Below are positions 51,173-59,794 of a DNA stretch of 64,000 bases, piece after piece (the stretch's first letter is position 1; each line of letters opens with the position of its first letter). A model generated the notes under the pieces. That model made no database searches. It worked only from the letters and a program-made list of their open reading frames with translations, and was not told the DNA's origin. Position numbers and translations under genes: made by a program. Source of the stretch: Zobellia uliginosa (GTDB lineage Bacteria > Bacteroidota > Bacteroidia > Flavobacteriales > Flavobacteriaceae); assembly GCF_018860745.1 (NCBI RefSeq), contig NZ_JAHKPY010000003.1, positions 1,066,062 to 1,130,061 of the forward strand, given 5' to 3'.

Positions 51173-52864
51173 TTATCTAATCAATTTCTTATACTTAATA
51201 CGCTTAGGAATTAAATCCCCACCCAAACGTTTCTTCTTGTTCTCTTCATAATCGGAGAATGAACCCTCAAAGAAATAAACTTGAGAATCACCTTCAAAGG
51301 CCAAAATATGAGTACAAATACGATCCAGGAACCAACGGTCGTGAGAGATAACTACCGCACAGCCCGCAAAATTTTCAAGCCCTTCCTCTAGCGCCCTTAA
51401 TGTATTGACATCTAAATCATTAGTAGGCTCATCTAGAAGTAACACATTACCCTCTTCTTTTAATGTCATAGCCAAATGAAGACGGTTACGCTCACCACCA
51501 GAAAGCATATTGACTTTCTTATTTTGCTCACTTCCAGAGAAATTGAACCTGCTTAAATATGCCCTGGAATTTACCTGACGGCCACCCATCATGACCAACT
51601 CTTGTTCGTCACTAAAGTTTTGCCAGATTGTTTTTTCCGGGTCTATGTTAGAATGACTTTGGTCCACATAGGAAATCTTTGCCGTCTCCCCTACTTTGAA
51701 ATCTCCTTTATCAGGAGTTTCCTCTCCCATGATCATTCTAAAAATAGTAGTCTTACCAGCACCGTTTGGACCAATAACCCCAACGATTCCTGCTTGCGGT
51801 AATTTGAAATTTAAGTCTTCATAAAGTAATTTATCATCATAGGCTTTACTTACACCCTCTACTTCCAATACATTTGTACCCAAACGCGGACCGTTTGGAA
51901 TATAGATTTCCAGTTTTTCATCAAGTTGCTTTTGGTCTTGACTCATTAACTTATCGTAATTCTTTAAACGCGCCTTTTGCTTAGTCTGACGGCCTTTAGC
52001 CCCCTGACGAACCCAGTCCAACTCTCGTTCTAATGTCTTCTGTCTTTTAGAAGCAGTTTTGCTTTCTTCTGCCAAACGTTTGGATTTCTGGTCTAACCAG
52101 CTAGAATAATTCCCTTTCCAAGGAATACCTTCACCTCTATCTAATTCTAAAATCCAGCCCGCTACATTATCCAAGAAATATCTATCGTGAGTTACGGCTA
52201 TTACCGTACCCTTGTATTGCGCTAAGTGGTGCTCCAACCAGTGCACGGATTCTGCATCAAGGTGGTTGGTAGGCTCATCTAATAATAGTATTTCCGGCTC
52301 CTGTAATAACAAACGGCAAAGGGCAACTCGTCTTCTTTCACCTCCGGAAAGCACCCCGATTTTCTTATCTGGGTCAGGCGTGCGAAGCGCATCCATTGCT
52401 ATTTCCAGCTTCGTGTCCAGCTCCCAGGCATTAGATGCATCAATTTGATCTTGGAGTTCGGCTTGCTTATCCATCAACTTTTGCATCTTATCTGCATCTT
52501 CGTATACTTCAGGAAGCCCGAACATATCGTTGATTTTGTTATACTCGTCAAGTATGGCTACGGTCTCACTTACCCCTTCTTTTACAATTTCAAGAACTGT
52601 CTTATTTTCATCCAATTCAGGCTCCTGTTCTAAATAACCTACTTTATAACCCGGAGAAAAAACAACATCGCCCTGGAAGTTCTTATCAACTCCAGCAATG
52701 ATTTTAAGCAAAGTAGATTTACCTGATCCGTTGAGACCTAAAATACCAATCTTGGCTCCGTAGAAAAAACTTAAATATATATTTTTAAGAACGGGCGTAT
52801 TCGCGTTCTTATATGTTTTGGTGACTCCTGACATGGAGAAAATCACCTTCTTATCATCAGACAT
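51173..52864 (-). CDS. ettA: Energy-dependent translational throttle protein EttA (ABC-F)
   Basis: A 563-residue ABC-F ATPase that binds the ribosomal E site and gates the first peptide bond according to the ATP/ADP ratio. Two ATP-binding domains are clear: Walker A GLNGSGKSTLLKI with LSGGERRRVALCRLLL and EILLLDEPTNHLD, and GPNGAGKTTIFRM with LSGGERNRLHLAMTL and VLLLDEPTNDLD. The linker between them holds charged coiled-coil and arm segments. It is cytoplasmic. No -7 element was found upstream; it ends at a shared bidirectional terminator. Confidence 0.95.
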   Translation of the reverse strand: MSDDKKVIFSMSGVTKTYKNANTPVLKNIYLSFFYGAKIGILGLNGSGKSTLLKIIAGVDKNFQGDVVFSPGYKVGYLEQEPELDENKTVLEIVKEGVSETVAILDEYNKINDMFGLPEVYEDADKMQKLMDKQAELQDQIDASNAWELDTKLEIAMDALRTPDPDKKIGVLSGGERRRVALCRLLLQEPEILLLDEPTNHLDAESVHWLEHHLAQYKGTVIAVTHDRYFLDNVAGWILELDRGEGIPWKGNYSSWLDQKSKRLAEESKTASKRQKTLERELDWVRQGAKGRQTKQKARLKNYDKLMSQDQKQLDEKLEIYIPNGPRLGTNVLEVEGVSKAYDDKLLYEDLNFKLPQAGIVGVIGPNGAGKTTIFRMIMGEETPDKGDFKVGETAKISYVDQSHSNIDPEKTIWQNFSDEQELVMMGGRQVNSRAYLSRFNFSGSEQNKKVNMLSGGERNRLHLAMTLKEEGNVLLLDEPTNDLDVNTLRALEEGLENFAGCAVVISHDRWFLDRICTHILAFEGDSQVYFFEGSFSDYEENKKKRLGGDLIPKRIKYKKLIR

Positions 52865-52909
52865 ATTGTGTTGTTAAATAGCTTATTAAAAGGATATTAT
52901 AAAATTTAA

Positions 52910-53092
52910 CTAAACTCTTCCTTTAAGTGCGTTAAACACCCAAGCAATAGCAAAAAATCCTATTCCAACGGAGGCAAATCCCCAACCGGCAACTTCATCG
53001 TATCTAAAAGCCCCTAAAGCAATTAGTGCCAGACCCACAAAAATCATAATAAATGTGGCCCATGCCAAAACGGTATTTTTATTCATTCCCAT
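52910..53092 (-). CDS. Small membrane protein, CAL67264-like
   Basis: A 60-residue protein with two hydrophobic helices: ATFIMIFVGLALIALGAFRY and VAGWGFASVGIGFFAIAWVF, and a short basic end (NALKGRV). It resembles a small flavobacterial membrane protein group listed as CAL67264-like; the link is from memory and only moderate. It lies 45 nt upstream of ettA on the same strand and might share its transcript. Function is unknown. Confidence 0.7.
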   Translation of the reverse strand: MGMNKNTVLAWATFIMIFVGLALIALGAFRYDEVAGWGFASVGIGFFAIAWVFNALKGRV

Positions 53093-53153
53093 GTTAATTC
53101 GGTTTCAATTTCGGTAACTTCAAATATCGTAATTTTTAAAATATTTTAAGGCT

Positions 53154-54149
53154 CTAAGCCTGCTTTTGTTCCTCAAAAGGAAAAATAACTCCAGATTTTT
53201 GCCGTACCTCATACAGAAGCCGGGCCAAATCCTTACTATTCTGATGGCTCCAAATATTACTTTGGAGTTGTCCGGAAATTAAACAATCCTGGACTTCTTC
53301 AATTTCATAGGTATAACCCCTGCCATGAGTAGGCAGTCCGTAATCAATCAATTCACCTTGTTTTTCTATTGTATACCCCTGCGCTTCGTGCCACCTTGAG
53401 TGAAGAAAAATACTGCCTTCACTCCCTGATATTTCAGCTTTCATCTCTGATTTTGAATTCAGTCCACTATATAGAATTGCTTGTGCATTTTCATATTCAA
53501 AAATCATTGAAGTCTGCATTTCTACTCCTGTTTTATAAAAATGAGAAGAAGCTTGTATTTTTTTAGGCATTCCCAGCATCAGATAGGATAGAAAGATAGG
53601 ATATATACCTATATCCAACAAAGACCCTCCTGCCAGATTGGGATTCAAAAGTCTATTTTCAGCATCCCTTCCCAAAGCATAAAAAGCAAAATCAGCATGA
53701 ATAAACCCAATTGAACCAATTTCTCCATTTTGTATAAGTTGTTTTGTTTTTTGAATGGAAGGATTAAAACGGCTCCACAAGGCTTCCATTAAAAACACTT
53801 TATTCTTTTCCGCAACGGCAATCATTTGCTCAACTTGCTCAGGGTTAACGCCCATAGGCTTCTCACAAAGCACATGCTTTCCCTTCTCCATAGCTTTTAC
53901 GCTTAAACTTTCATGAGACGTGTGCGGAGTGGCAATATAAACTACATCAACTTCATTAGAATCAAAAAGAGCATCATAACTATCAAAAGTGTGGTCTACA
54001 CCATATTCATTAGCAAATTCCTTAGCTTTATCTTTACTTCTAGAAGCAACGGCGGTAAGTGTACCTCCTGAAACCAGAGCCAAATCTTTAGCAAAAGTGT
54101 GGGCAATACTTCCTAACCCTACAATTCCCCAACGTACTTCTTGTGCCAT
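53154..54149 (-). CDS. Gfo/Idh/MocA-family oxidoreductase
   Basis: A 331-residue NAD(P)-dependent dehydrogenase. From ATG 54149 the protein starts AQEVRWGIVGLGSIAHTFAK, the Rossmann GxGxxA site. An upstream ATG at 54179 would put the -7 element (54167-54174) inside the coding part, so it is rejected. The signature EKPMGVNPEQVEQM (CEKP lysine) and the C-terminal alpha/beta domain are present. Family members act on sugars or inositols; the substrate here is unknown. It is divergent from the acyl-CoA carboxylase gene, with no operon partner. Confidence 0.88.
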   Translation of the reverse strand: MAQEVRWGIVGLGSIAHTFAKDLALVSGGTLTAVASRSKDKAKEFANEYGVDHTFDSYDALFDSNEVDVVYIATPHTSHESLSVKAMEKGKHVLCEKPMGVNPEQVEQMIAVAEKNKVFLMEALWSRFNPSIQKTKQLIQNGEIGSIGFIHADFAFYALGRDAENRLLNPNLAGGSLLDIGIYPIFLSYLMLGMPKKIQASSHFYKTGVEMQTSMIFEYENAQAILYSGLNSKSEMKAEISGSEGSIFLHSRWHEAQGYTIEKQGELIDYGLPTHGRGYTYEIEEVQDCLISGQLQSNIWSHQNSKDLARLLYEVRQKSGVIFPFEEQKQA

Positions 54150-54166
54150 ATAGTTTTCGATTTTTT

Positions 54167-54174
54167 CAAATGTA
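54167..54174 (-). promoter_or_regulatory. Predicted -7 element (TACATTTG on minus strand)
   Basis: Exact TAnnTTTG match 18 nt upstream of the oxidoreductase ATG at 54149. A near match TATCTTTA (54190-54197) on the plus strand may serve the carboxylase gene. Confidence 0.5.
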
Positions 54175-54222
54175 AACAATTTTACTCCTTATCTTTAAGC
54201 ATTGAAATGTCAAGGCAAAAAA

Positions 54223-55851
54223 ATGGATTTAAAATTTAATAAGAACGAAGATCACAACAAATTACTCTTAAGCGACCTTAAAAGGCGCTTGGCCCACGTA
54301 AAACTGGGAGGTGGTAAAGCGCGTATTGAAAAGCAACACGCTCAAGGGAAAATGACAGCTCGCGAGCGCATTGACTATCTTTTGGATACAAATAAAGATA
54401 GTGTTGAAATTGGCGCTTTTGTAGGTGATGGCATGTACGAAGAACATGGTGGATGCCCATCTGGCGGAGTAGTTATAAAAATTGGATACGTTTCCGGCAA
54501 ACAATGTATTGTTGTTGCCAATGATGCAACGGTAAAAGCCGGAGCTTGGTTTCCTATAACAGGAAAGAAAAACCTACGTGCGCAGGAAATTGCCATGGAA
54601 AACCACTTGCCTATTATTTACTTGGTGGATAGCGCAGGTGTTTACCTTCCATTACAAGATGAGATTTTCCCTGACAAAGAGCATTTTGGCAGAATATTTA
54701 GAAACAATGCTGTAATGAGCAGTATGGGCATTACCCAAATTGCTGCGGTTATGGGTAGTTGTGTTGCTGGCGGCGCTTATTTACCCATAATGAGTGATGA
54801 AGCTTTAATAGTCGATAAAACAGGTAGTATTTTCTTGGCAGGAAGTTATCTGGTAAAAGCCGCCATTGGAGAAACCATAGATAATGAAACTCTAGGTGGA
54901 GCTACTACGCATTGTGAAGTAAGCGGTGTAACCGATTATAAAGCCAAAGATGATGCTGATGCGCTGACCACCATTAAAAACATAATGGATAAAATTGGTG
55001 ACTTTGATAAAGCCGGATATAACAGAAAGCCAGCCGTAAAACCAAAGGAGAATCAAGATGATATATTTGGCATTCTTCCTAATACCCGGACGGACCAGTA
55101 TGATATGGGCGAAATTATAAAGCGCCTAGTGGACAACTCAGAGTTTGAAGAATACAAAGAAGGCTATGGCAAGACCATTCTAACCGGCTACGCTAGAATA
55201 GACGGCTGGGCAGTGGGTATTGTTGCCAACCAACGTAAAGTAGTAAAGACCAAAAAAGGTGAAATGCAGTTTGGTGGGGTTATTTATTCCGATTCCGCTG
55301 ATAAAGCCACCCGTTTTATAGCCAATTGCAACCAAAAGAAAATTCCTCTAGTATTCCTGCAAGATGTTACAGGTTTTATGGTGGGTAGTAAAAGTGAACA
55401 TGGTGGTATCATTAAAGATGGTGCTAAAATGGTGAATGCCGTTAGTAATTCCGTAGTGCCTAAATTCACTATCGTAATTGGAAATAGCTATGGAGCAGGA
55501 AATTATGCTATGTGCGGAAAAGCATATGACCCAAGATTGATTGTAGCTTGGCCCAGTGCTGAGCTTGCCGTAATGGGCGGTAATTCTGCTGCCAAAGTTT
55601 TGCTACAGATTGAAAAAGCATCATTGAAAAAGAAAGGTGAAACACTAACCGAAAAGAAGGAAGCAGAACTTTTTAATAAAATCAAAAGTAGGTATGACAA
55701 CCAAGTTTCTCCATACTATGCAGCTTCACGTCTTTGGACGGATGCTATTATAAATCCTTTGGATACCCGCAAATGGATATCAATGGGAATAGAGGCTGCA
55801 AACCATGCGCCAATTGAGAAAGATTTTAATTTGGGGGTTATTCAAGTGTAG
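54223..55851 (+). CDS. Acyl-CoA carboxylase beta subunit (carboxyltransferase)
   Basis: A 542-residue carboxyltransferase of the propionyl/methylcrotonyl-CoA carboxylase beta type. It moves CO2 from biotin to an acyl-CoA. It starts MDLKFNKNEDHNKLLLSDLK; a TTG upstream is less likely because it falls right behind the -7-like element. Conserved blocks: GGGKARIEKQHAQGKMTARE, GSCVAGGAYLPIMSDEALIV, VTGFMVGSKSEHGGIIKDGA and GNSYGAGNYAMCGKAYDPRL. The biotin carboxylase partner is not in the window, so acyl substrate and partner are undetermined; methylcrotonyl-CoA is one option. A terminator hairpin lies inside the end of the converging menE gene. Confidence 0.9.
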   Translation: MDLKFNKNEDHNKLLLSDLKRRLAHVKLGGGKARIEKQHAQGKMTARERIDYLLDTNKDSVEIGAFVGDGMYEEHGGCPSGGVVIKIGYVSGKQCIVVANDATVKAGAWFPITGKKNLRAQEIAMENHLPIIYLVDSAGVYLPLQDEIFPDKEHFGRIFRNNAVMSSMGITQIAAVMGSCVAGGAYLPIMSDEALIVDKTGSIFLAGSYLVKAAIGETIDNETLGGATTHCEVSGVTDYKAKDDADALTTIKNIMDKIGDFDKAGYNRKPAVKPKENQDDIFGILPNTRTDQYDMGEIIKRLVDNSEFEEYKEGYGKTILTGYARIDGWAVGIVANQRKVVKTKKGEMQFGGVIYSDSADKATRFIANCNQKKIPLVFLQDVTGFMVGSKSEHGGIIKDGAKMVNAVSNSVVPKFTIVIGNSYGAGNYAMCGKAYDPRLIVAWPSAELAVMGGNSAAKVLLQIEKASLKKKGETLTEKKEAELFNKIKSRYDNQVSPYYAASRLWTDAIINPLDTRKWISMGIEAANHAPIEKDFNLGVIQV

Positions 55852-55875
55852 ACCTACTATAAAAAACTAAAGCAA

Positions 55876-56955
55876 TCAAAAGGCAATCTTATCCAAGGTT
55901 GCCTTTCTTTGTATCTTGCCACTGGATGTTTCCTCAAAACTATCTACAGAAAAAATCCTCTTTGGTATCTCAAACTTATCAAGTGAAGCAAGTTCTTCTA
56001 TTTTATTTTGAAGTAACACTATATTTGGGTACCCCTCTATTATTAGAATTAATTTCTCTCCTAATTTATCATCTGGAATTCCCGATATAAAAAAACGACT
56101 CTCCACAATTGATGCTAATTTACTTTCTATTTGCTCAGGGAACAATTTTACACCTCCCGAATTAATAACATTATCAAAGCGACCCAACCATTTGAATTGG
56201 GATTGAGAAATTAAACTTACCATGTCATTCGTGTAAACAAGTTCGCTAGAAACTCCGGGCGCATCAATTATCAAACAATTTCTTTTATCTGTGGATATTT
56301 TTACACCGGACAAAGTCGTAAATACATCCATATCAGCCGTTTGATTTAATATAGGCTTCACTGCTATATGGGTGATGGTTTCAGTCATGCCATAGGTTTC
56401 ATAAACTTTTGTATGCTTTGTATTTTTTAGAAATCGTTGTTTCAACTGGTGTGCCACAGGTGCTCCACCAACGATTAACTTCTTAATTTTATTCAGCTTC
56501 TCAAAAGAATTTTCAAACTGCAGAGGAACCATTGCCACAAAATCATATAACTTATCCGTTTCCTCTAATGGATATGAAGACGGATTAACACAATCTATAG
56601 CAAGACCTAGAACCATGGCCCTTACCAACATCATTTTGCCGGCAATATAAGTTGCGGGCAGACATAGTAAAGCGCTGTTATTAGCCTGAAGTTCAAAAAA
56701 AGTGCCGGTTGCATGAGCTGAGTTGACCATATGCTGCTTTTGCAAAACAATCGGTTTTGGTTTACCAGTAGAACCCGAAGTATTTACGGTTAAAGTAGAT
56801 TTCCCATTTAACCAGTCTATTAAAAAATCTCCGATAGCTTTTTCATACTCCTCACCTTCTTTGACCAAACTATAGGCCACTACTTTTAGCTCTTCTTTTG
56901 AATAAGACCTGCCATTAAATTTAAATTGATCGTGAAGAATCTTATATGTCTCCAT
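55876..56955 (-). CDS. menE: o-Succinylbenzoate-CoA ligase (AMP-binding)
   Basis: A 359-residue adenylate-forming enzyme that activates o-succinylbenzoate to its CoA thioester in menaquinone synthesis. The core motif TVNTSGSTGKPKPIVLQ (P-loop), VYETYGMTETITH and GRFDNVINSGGVKLFPEQIE are present. At about 360 residues it is shorter than E. coli MenE, mostly in the N-terminal part, as is common in Bacteroidota. Identification is supported by menC two genes upstream in the same operon and menA nearby. It overlaps the CPBP gene by 14 nt. Confidence 0.88.
   Translation of the reverse strand: METYKILHDQFKFNGRSYSKEELKVVAYSLVKEGEEYEKAIGDFLIDWLNGKSTLTVNTSGSTGKPKPIVLQKQHMVNSAHATGTFFELQANNSALLCLPATYIAGKMMLVRAMVLGLAIDCVNPSSYPLEETDKLYDFVAMVPLQFENSFEKLNKIKKLIVGGAPVAHQLKQRFLKNTKHTKVYETYGMTETITHIAVKPILNQTADMDVFTTLSGVKISTDKRNCLIIDAPGVSSELVYTNDMVSLISQSQFKWLGRFDNVINSGGVKLFPEQIESKLASIVESRFFISGIPDDKLGEKLILIIEGYPNIVLLQNKIEELASLDKFEIPKRIFSVDSFEETSSGKIQRKATLDKIAF
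55879..55906 (+). terminator. Terminator hairpin of the carboxylase gene, inside menE coding sequence
   Basis: A 12-bp stem with one G-U pair, AAAGGCAATCTT / AAGGTTGCCTTT, loop ATCC, followed by CTTTG. It starts 28 nt after the carboxylase stop and lies within the last codons of menE on the other strand. Confidence 0.65.
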
Positions 56956-57904
56956 TCTCTTGTTTTAAAGCGAAAAATGTCTCCTCAGAAAGAATTTCGC
57001 CTGTAAGACGGTCTTTCCAATTGGACCAATTATATTTTTTTGAAAAGAGAAAAAGTAATATAGGATATACTACAAATACAGGAACCAAAACATCCCACCC
57101 TAAAACAGGGTCCGATACATCTCTGTATAGCGAATCTACCTGAAAGGCCGTCCAATCAGCAGTTACTAAAAGTGCTGCTGTTAAATTGTTTGCAGCATGA
57201 AAACCCAATGCCAACTCCAGACCTTCGTCCATTAACGTAATAATACCTAAAAAAAATCCGGTACCAATGAAAAAAATCAATATACCGTAACCCAGTTTAC
57301 CAACTTCCGGATTAAAAATATGCATAAGCCCAAAAAGTAACGAAGTTACCATTAAAGGTACCCACCTATTCTTTGCTATAACCCCAAGCCCTTGCATCAT
57401 ATAGCCGCGCATATAATACTCTTCCATACTTGTTTGCAAAGGAATCATCAAAACGGATATAACTGCTAGAACTAAAAAGGGGCCCAGCTTAAAATTAAAC
57501 TCGTAGTCTTCTGGAGCCAGTACAATACCCACAAAAATAAAAGCCGTAGAAATCAGTGCCCAGATGATAAAGGCGAAGAATATCCTTTTGTAATCTATCT
57601 TCTTCCTTGAGGTCGTGAGCTGCGTAATTTTTTGTTTATGCACCAAGGTCACATAAGCAAAAAGACCTATCAACCCAATTACAAAGGTTAATAACATAAA
57701 GAAAAATAAGCCATTGGAACCTAAAACCTCTGCCATTGCACCCATATCTCCAGTGCCCAAGACAGACAGGGAATCAGCTTCTACCAAAAGAGCAATTATC
57801 AAAGGAATTCCTCCAATAAACTGCCAGACAAAAAACACGACCAATAGGCCAACAACATATCGCCAAGAATCACTTAAACCTTTATAGGCCTGTTCTATAT
57901 ACAT
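56942..57904 (-). CDS. CPBP-family intramembrane metalloprotease
   Basis: A 320-residue polytopic membrane protein with seven or eight helices. The CPBP (CAAX protease and bacteriocin-processing) motifs are visible: EEYYMRGYM (EExxxR type), FGLMHIFNP, and ALGFHAANNLTAAL. The family includes intramembrane proteases and related proteins. Here the gene sits between menC and menE, overlapping the first by 10 nt and the second by 14 nt, so all three are translationally coupled. Why a membrane protease-like protein belongs to this quinone operon is not known. Confidence 0.85.
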   Translation of the reverse strand: MYIEQAYKGLSDSWRYVVGLLVVFFVWQFIGGIPLIIALLVEADSLSVLGTGDMGAMAEVLGSNGLFFFMLLTFVIGLIGLFAYVTLVHKQKITQLTTSRKKIDYKRIFFAFIIWALISTAFIFVGIVLAPEDYEFNFKLGPFLVLAVISVLMIPLQTSMEEYYMRGYMMQGLGVIAKNRWVPLMVTSLLFGLMHIFNPEVGKLGYGILIFFIGTGFFLGIITLMDEGLELALGFHAANNLTAALLVTADWTAFQVDSLYRDVSDPVLGWDVLVPVFVVYPILLFLFSKKYNWSNWKDRLTGEILSEETFFALKQENGDI

Positions 57905-58959
57905 AAATCTTTTATTAAATTAGTTTTCCAACTCTTTTCATTACTATAAAATAATTGCCCGTTTTTGACTGTTAAGGGAGAATCAAAATTATTTGTATAC
58001 AAACCACCTGTTCCTAAACCCTGCGGCATTGAACTTTGCAAAGTATAGGTCCATTGAGCTATTGCATTTAAACCAATATTACTTTCCAGAGCACTTGTCA
58101 CCCACCAACTAATATTCATTTTCTGAGCTATATCAATCCATTCTTTGCAACCTTTGTAACCACCTACTAAACTTGGTTTTAAAATTATATATTGAGGGTT
58201 TATGGTTTGTAGAAGTTCTTCCTTTTTTGTTACGCCAAAAACGCCGATTAATTCTTCGTCTAATGCGATTGGCAAAGGTGTTACTTCACATAAGTCCTTC
58301 ATTGCCGAAAACTGCCCCGGTTTAATAGGCTGTTCTATGGAATGAAGTGAAAACCGACTCAACTCTTTCAATTTATGAATAGCTTCATTTGGAGTAAAAC
58401 CTCCATTAGCATCTACACGTAGTTCAATTTTAGAAGAATCAAACTTCTTACGGATTGAAGCGAGTAAGTTTATTTCCGTGTCAAAATTGATTGCTCCAAT
58501 TTTCATTTTGATACAACTGAACCCTTCTTCAAGTTTTTGGTCAATTTGATCATGCATAAATTTCTCATCTCCCATCCAAATAAGTCCATTTATGGAGATT
58601 GACTGTCGTTGACTAATAAATTCAGAAGGAAAAAGTTTAAAAGGATTATCCGCAGAAAGCGATAAAAATGCTTGCTCCACACCAAATTGAATGCTAGGAA
58701 ATTCTATTAAAGCATCCCATAGTGCATCTTTGCCAAGATGAATATTATTACATGTCCACATTAGCTTATCCTCATAACCATCAACATCATCAATACTCAA
58801 CCCTCTTAGAATTCCACATTCCCCCACACCATATTTTCCATTTTCATTCAGGATTAGGAACCAGGTTTCTTTATGTGTAAGCACACCACGCGAAGTTCCG
58901 CTGGGGCGTTTAAAGTTTAACGTGTACTTTTTATATTGTGCATGCATATTTAGCATCAA
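57895..58959 (-). CDS. menC: o-Succinylbenzoate synthase
   Basis: A 354-residue enolase-superfamily enzyme that dehydrates SHCHC to o-succinylbenzoate in menaquinone synthesis. Active-site pieces: IKMKIGAINFD with the catalytic lysine, RVDANGGF aspartate, SIEQPIKPGQ glutamate, ALDEELIGVF aspartate, and ILKPSLVGG with the second lysine. Length is normal. Start choice: ATG 58959 or 58947; the second begins closer to the conserved YKKYTLNFKRPSG. It heads the operon menC-CPBP-menE and is divergent from the SDR gene, 33 nt away. Confidence 0.9.
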   Translation of the reverse strand: MMLNMHAQYKKYTLNFKRPSGTSRGVLTHKETWFLILNENGKYGVGECGILRGLSIDDVDGYEDKLMWTCNNIHLGKDALWDALIEFPSIQFGVEQAFLSLSADNPFKLFPSEFISQRQSISINGLIWMGDEKFMHDQIDQKLEEGFSCIKMKIGAINFDTEINLLASIRKKFDSSKIELRVDANGGFTPNEAIHKLKELSRFSLHSIEQPIKPGQFSAMKDLCEVTPLPIALDEELIGVFGVTKKEELLQTINPQYIILKPSLVGGYKGCKEWIDIAQKMNISWWVTSALESNIGLNAIAQWTYTLQSSMPQGLGTGGLYTNNFDSPLTVKNGQLFYSNEKSWKTNLIKDLCI

Positions 58960-58992
58960 ATTTAGCTATATTTTACCTCTTAAATACTTTAA

Positions 58993-59790
58993 ATGGCAAG
59001 CTTAAATAATAAAACGGTTTGGATTACAGGAGCATCTTCAGGAATTGGAGAAGCCCTGTCTTACGAATTGAATAAAAAAGGGTGTAAACTTATCTTAAGT
59101 TCCCGAACAACCAAAGCCTTGGAAAAAGTAAAAAATAATTGCGAAAGACCAAGTAACGTTAGCATACTTCCATTAGATATTACCGAATATTATGAAATGC
59201 CAGCAAAAGTTAAAAAAGCAATTACTGCATTTGGTTCTGTAGACGTTTTGATCAATAATGCAGGTATTAGCCAACGTTCTTTTATAGTTGATACAGATTT
59301 TGAGGTTTACAAGCAATTGGTGGATATTAATTATCTAGGGACCGTAGCGTTAACTAAAGCTATTCTTCCTTACTTTATTGAGCGCCAAAAAGGCCATTTT
59401 GCTACTGTTACCAGCCTTATGGGGAAATTTGGTTCTCCCGTACGCTCAGGCTATTGCGGATCCAAACATGCACTTCATGGTTTTTTTGATGTATTGCGAA
59501 TGGAGCATGAAAAGGATCATATCTTAGTGACTTTGGTGGCTCCCGGCTTTGTACAGACAAATATTGCCAAAAATGCATTGGTTGGTGATGGTAGTGCCAG
59601 GGGTCATGAAGATACAGATAATGCTAACGGATTAACAACAGTTGACTTTTCAAAGAAAATGATTAAAGCGATAGAAAAGGAAAAGTATGAAGTATATATG
59701 GGCGGAAAAGAAATTTTAGGAATTTACCTAAAACGATTTTTTCCTAAATTACTGCATAAAGTAGTCTTACAGAATGCAGCAAAAAAGTAG
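58993..59790 (+). CDS. Short-chain dehydrogenase/reductase (SDR)
   Basis: A 265-residue classical SDR that uses NAD(P)H. It has the cofactor loop WITGASSGIGEALSYEL, NNAGISQRS, and the catalytic set with serine in TSLMGKFGS and the YxxxK pair in SGYCGSKHALHG. A tail with FFPKLLHKVVLQ may bind membranes. The substrate is unknown. SDRs of this group act on many keto groups, including 3-ketosphinganine-like ones, so it is one candidate for the reduction step after the cysteate acyltransferase, but it is 28 kb away and nothing links them in sequence. Confidence 0.85.
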   Translation: MASLNNKTVWITGASSGIGEALSYELNKKGCKLILSSRTTKALEKVKNNCERPSNVSILPLDITEYYEMPAKVKKAITAFGSVDVLINNAGISQRSFIVDTDFEVYKQLVDINYLGTVALTKAILPYFIERQKGHFATVTSLMGKFGSPVRSGYCGSKHALHGFFDVLRMEHEKDHILVTLVAPGFVQTNIAKNALVGDGSARGHEDTDNANGLTTVDFSKKMIKAIEKEKYEVYMGGKEILGIYLKRFFPKLLHKVVLQNAAKK

Positions 59791-59794
59791 AATA

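Noticed and set aside
54150-54179. Upstream ATG of the Gfo/Idh/MocA gene
   Set aside because: The TACATTTG element at 54167-54174 would be within coding sequence, and family proteins start near 54149.
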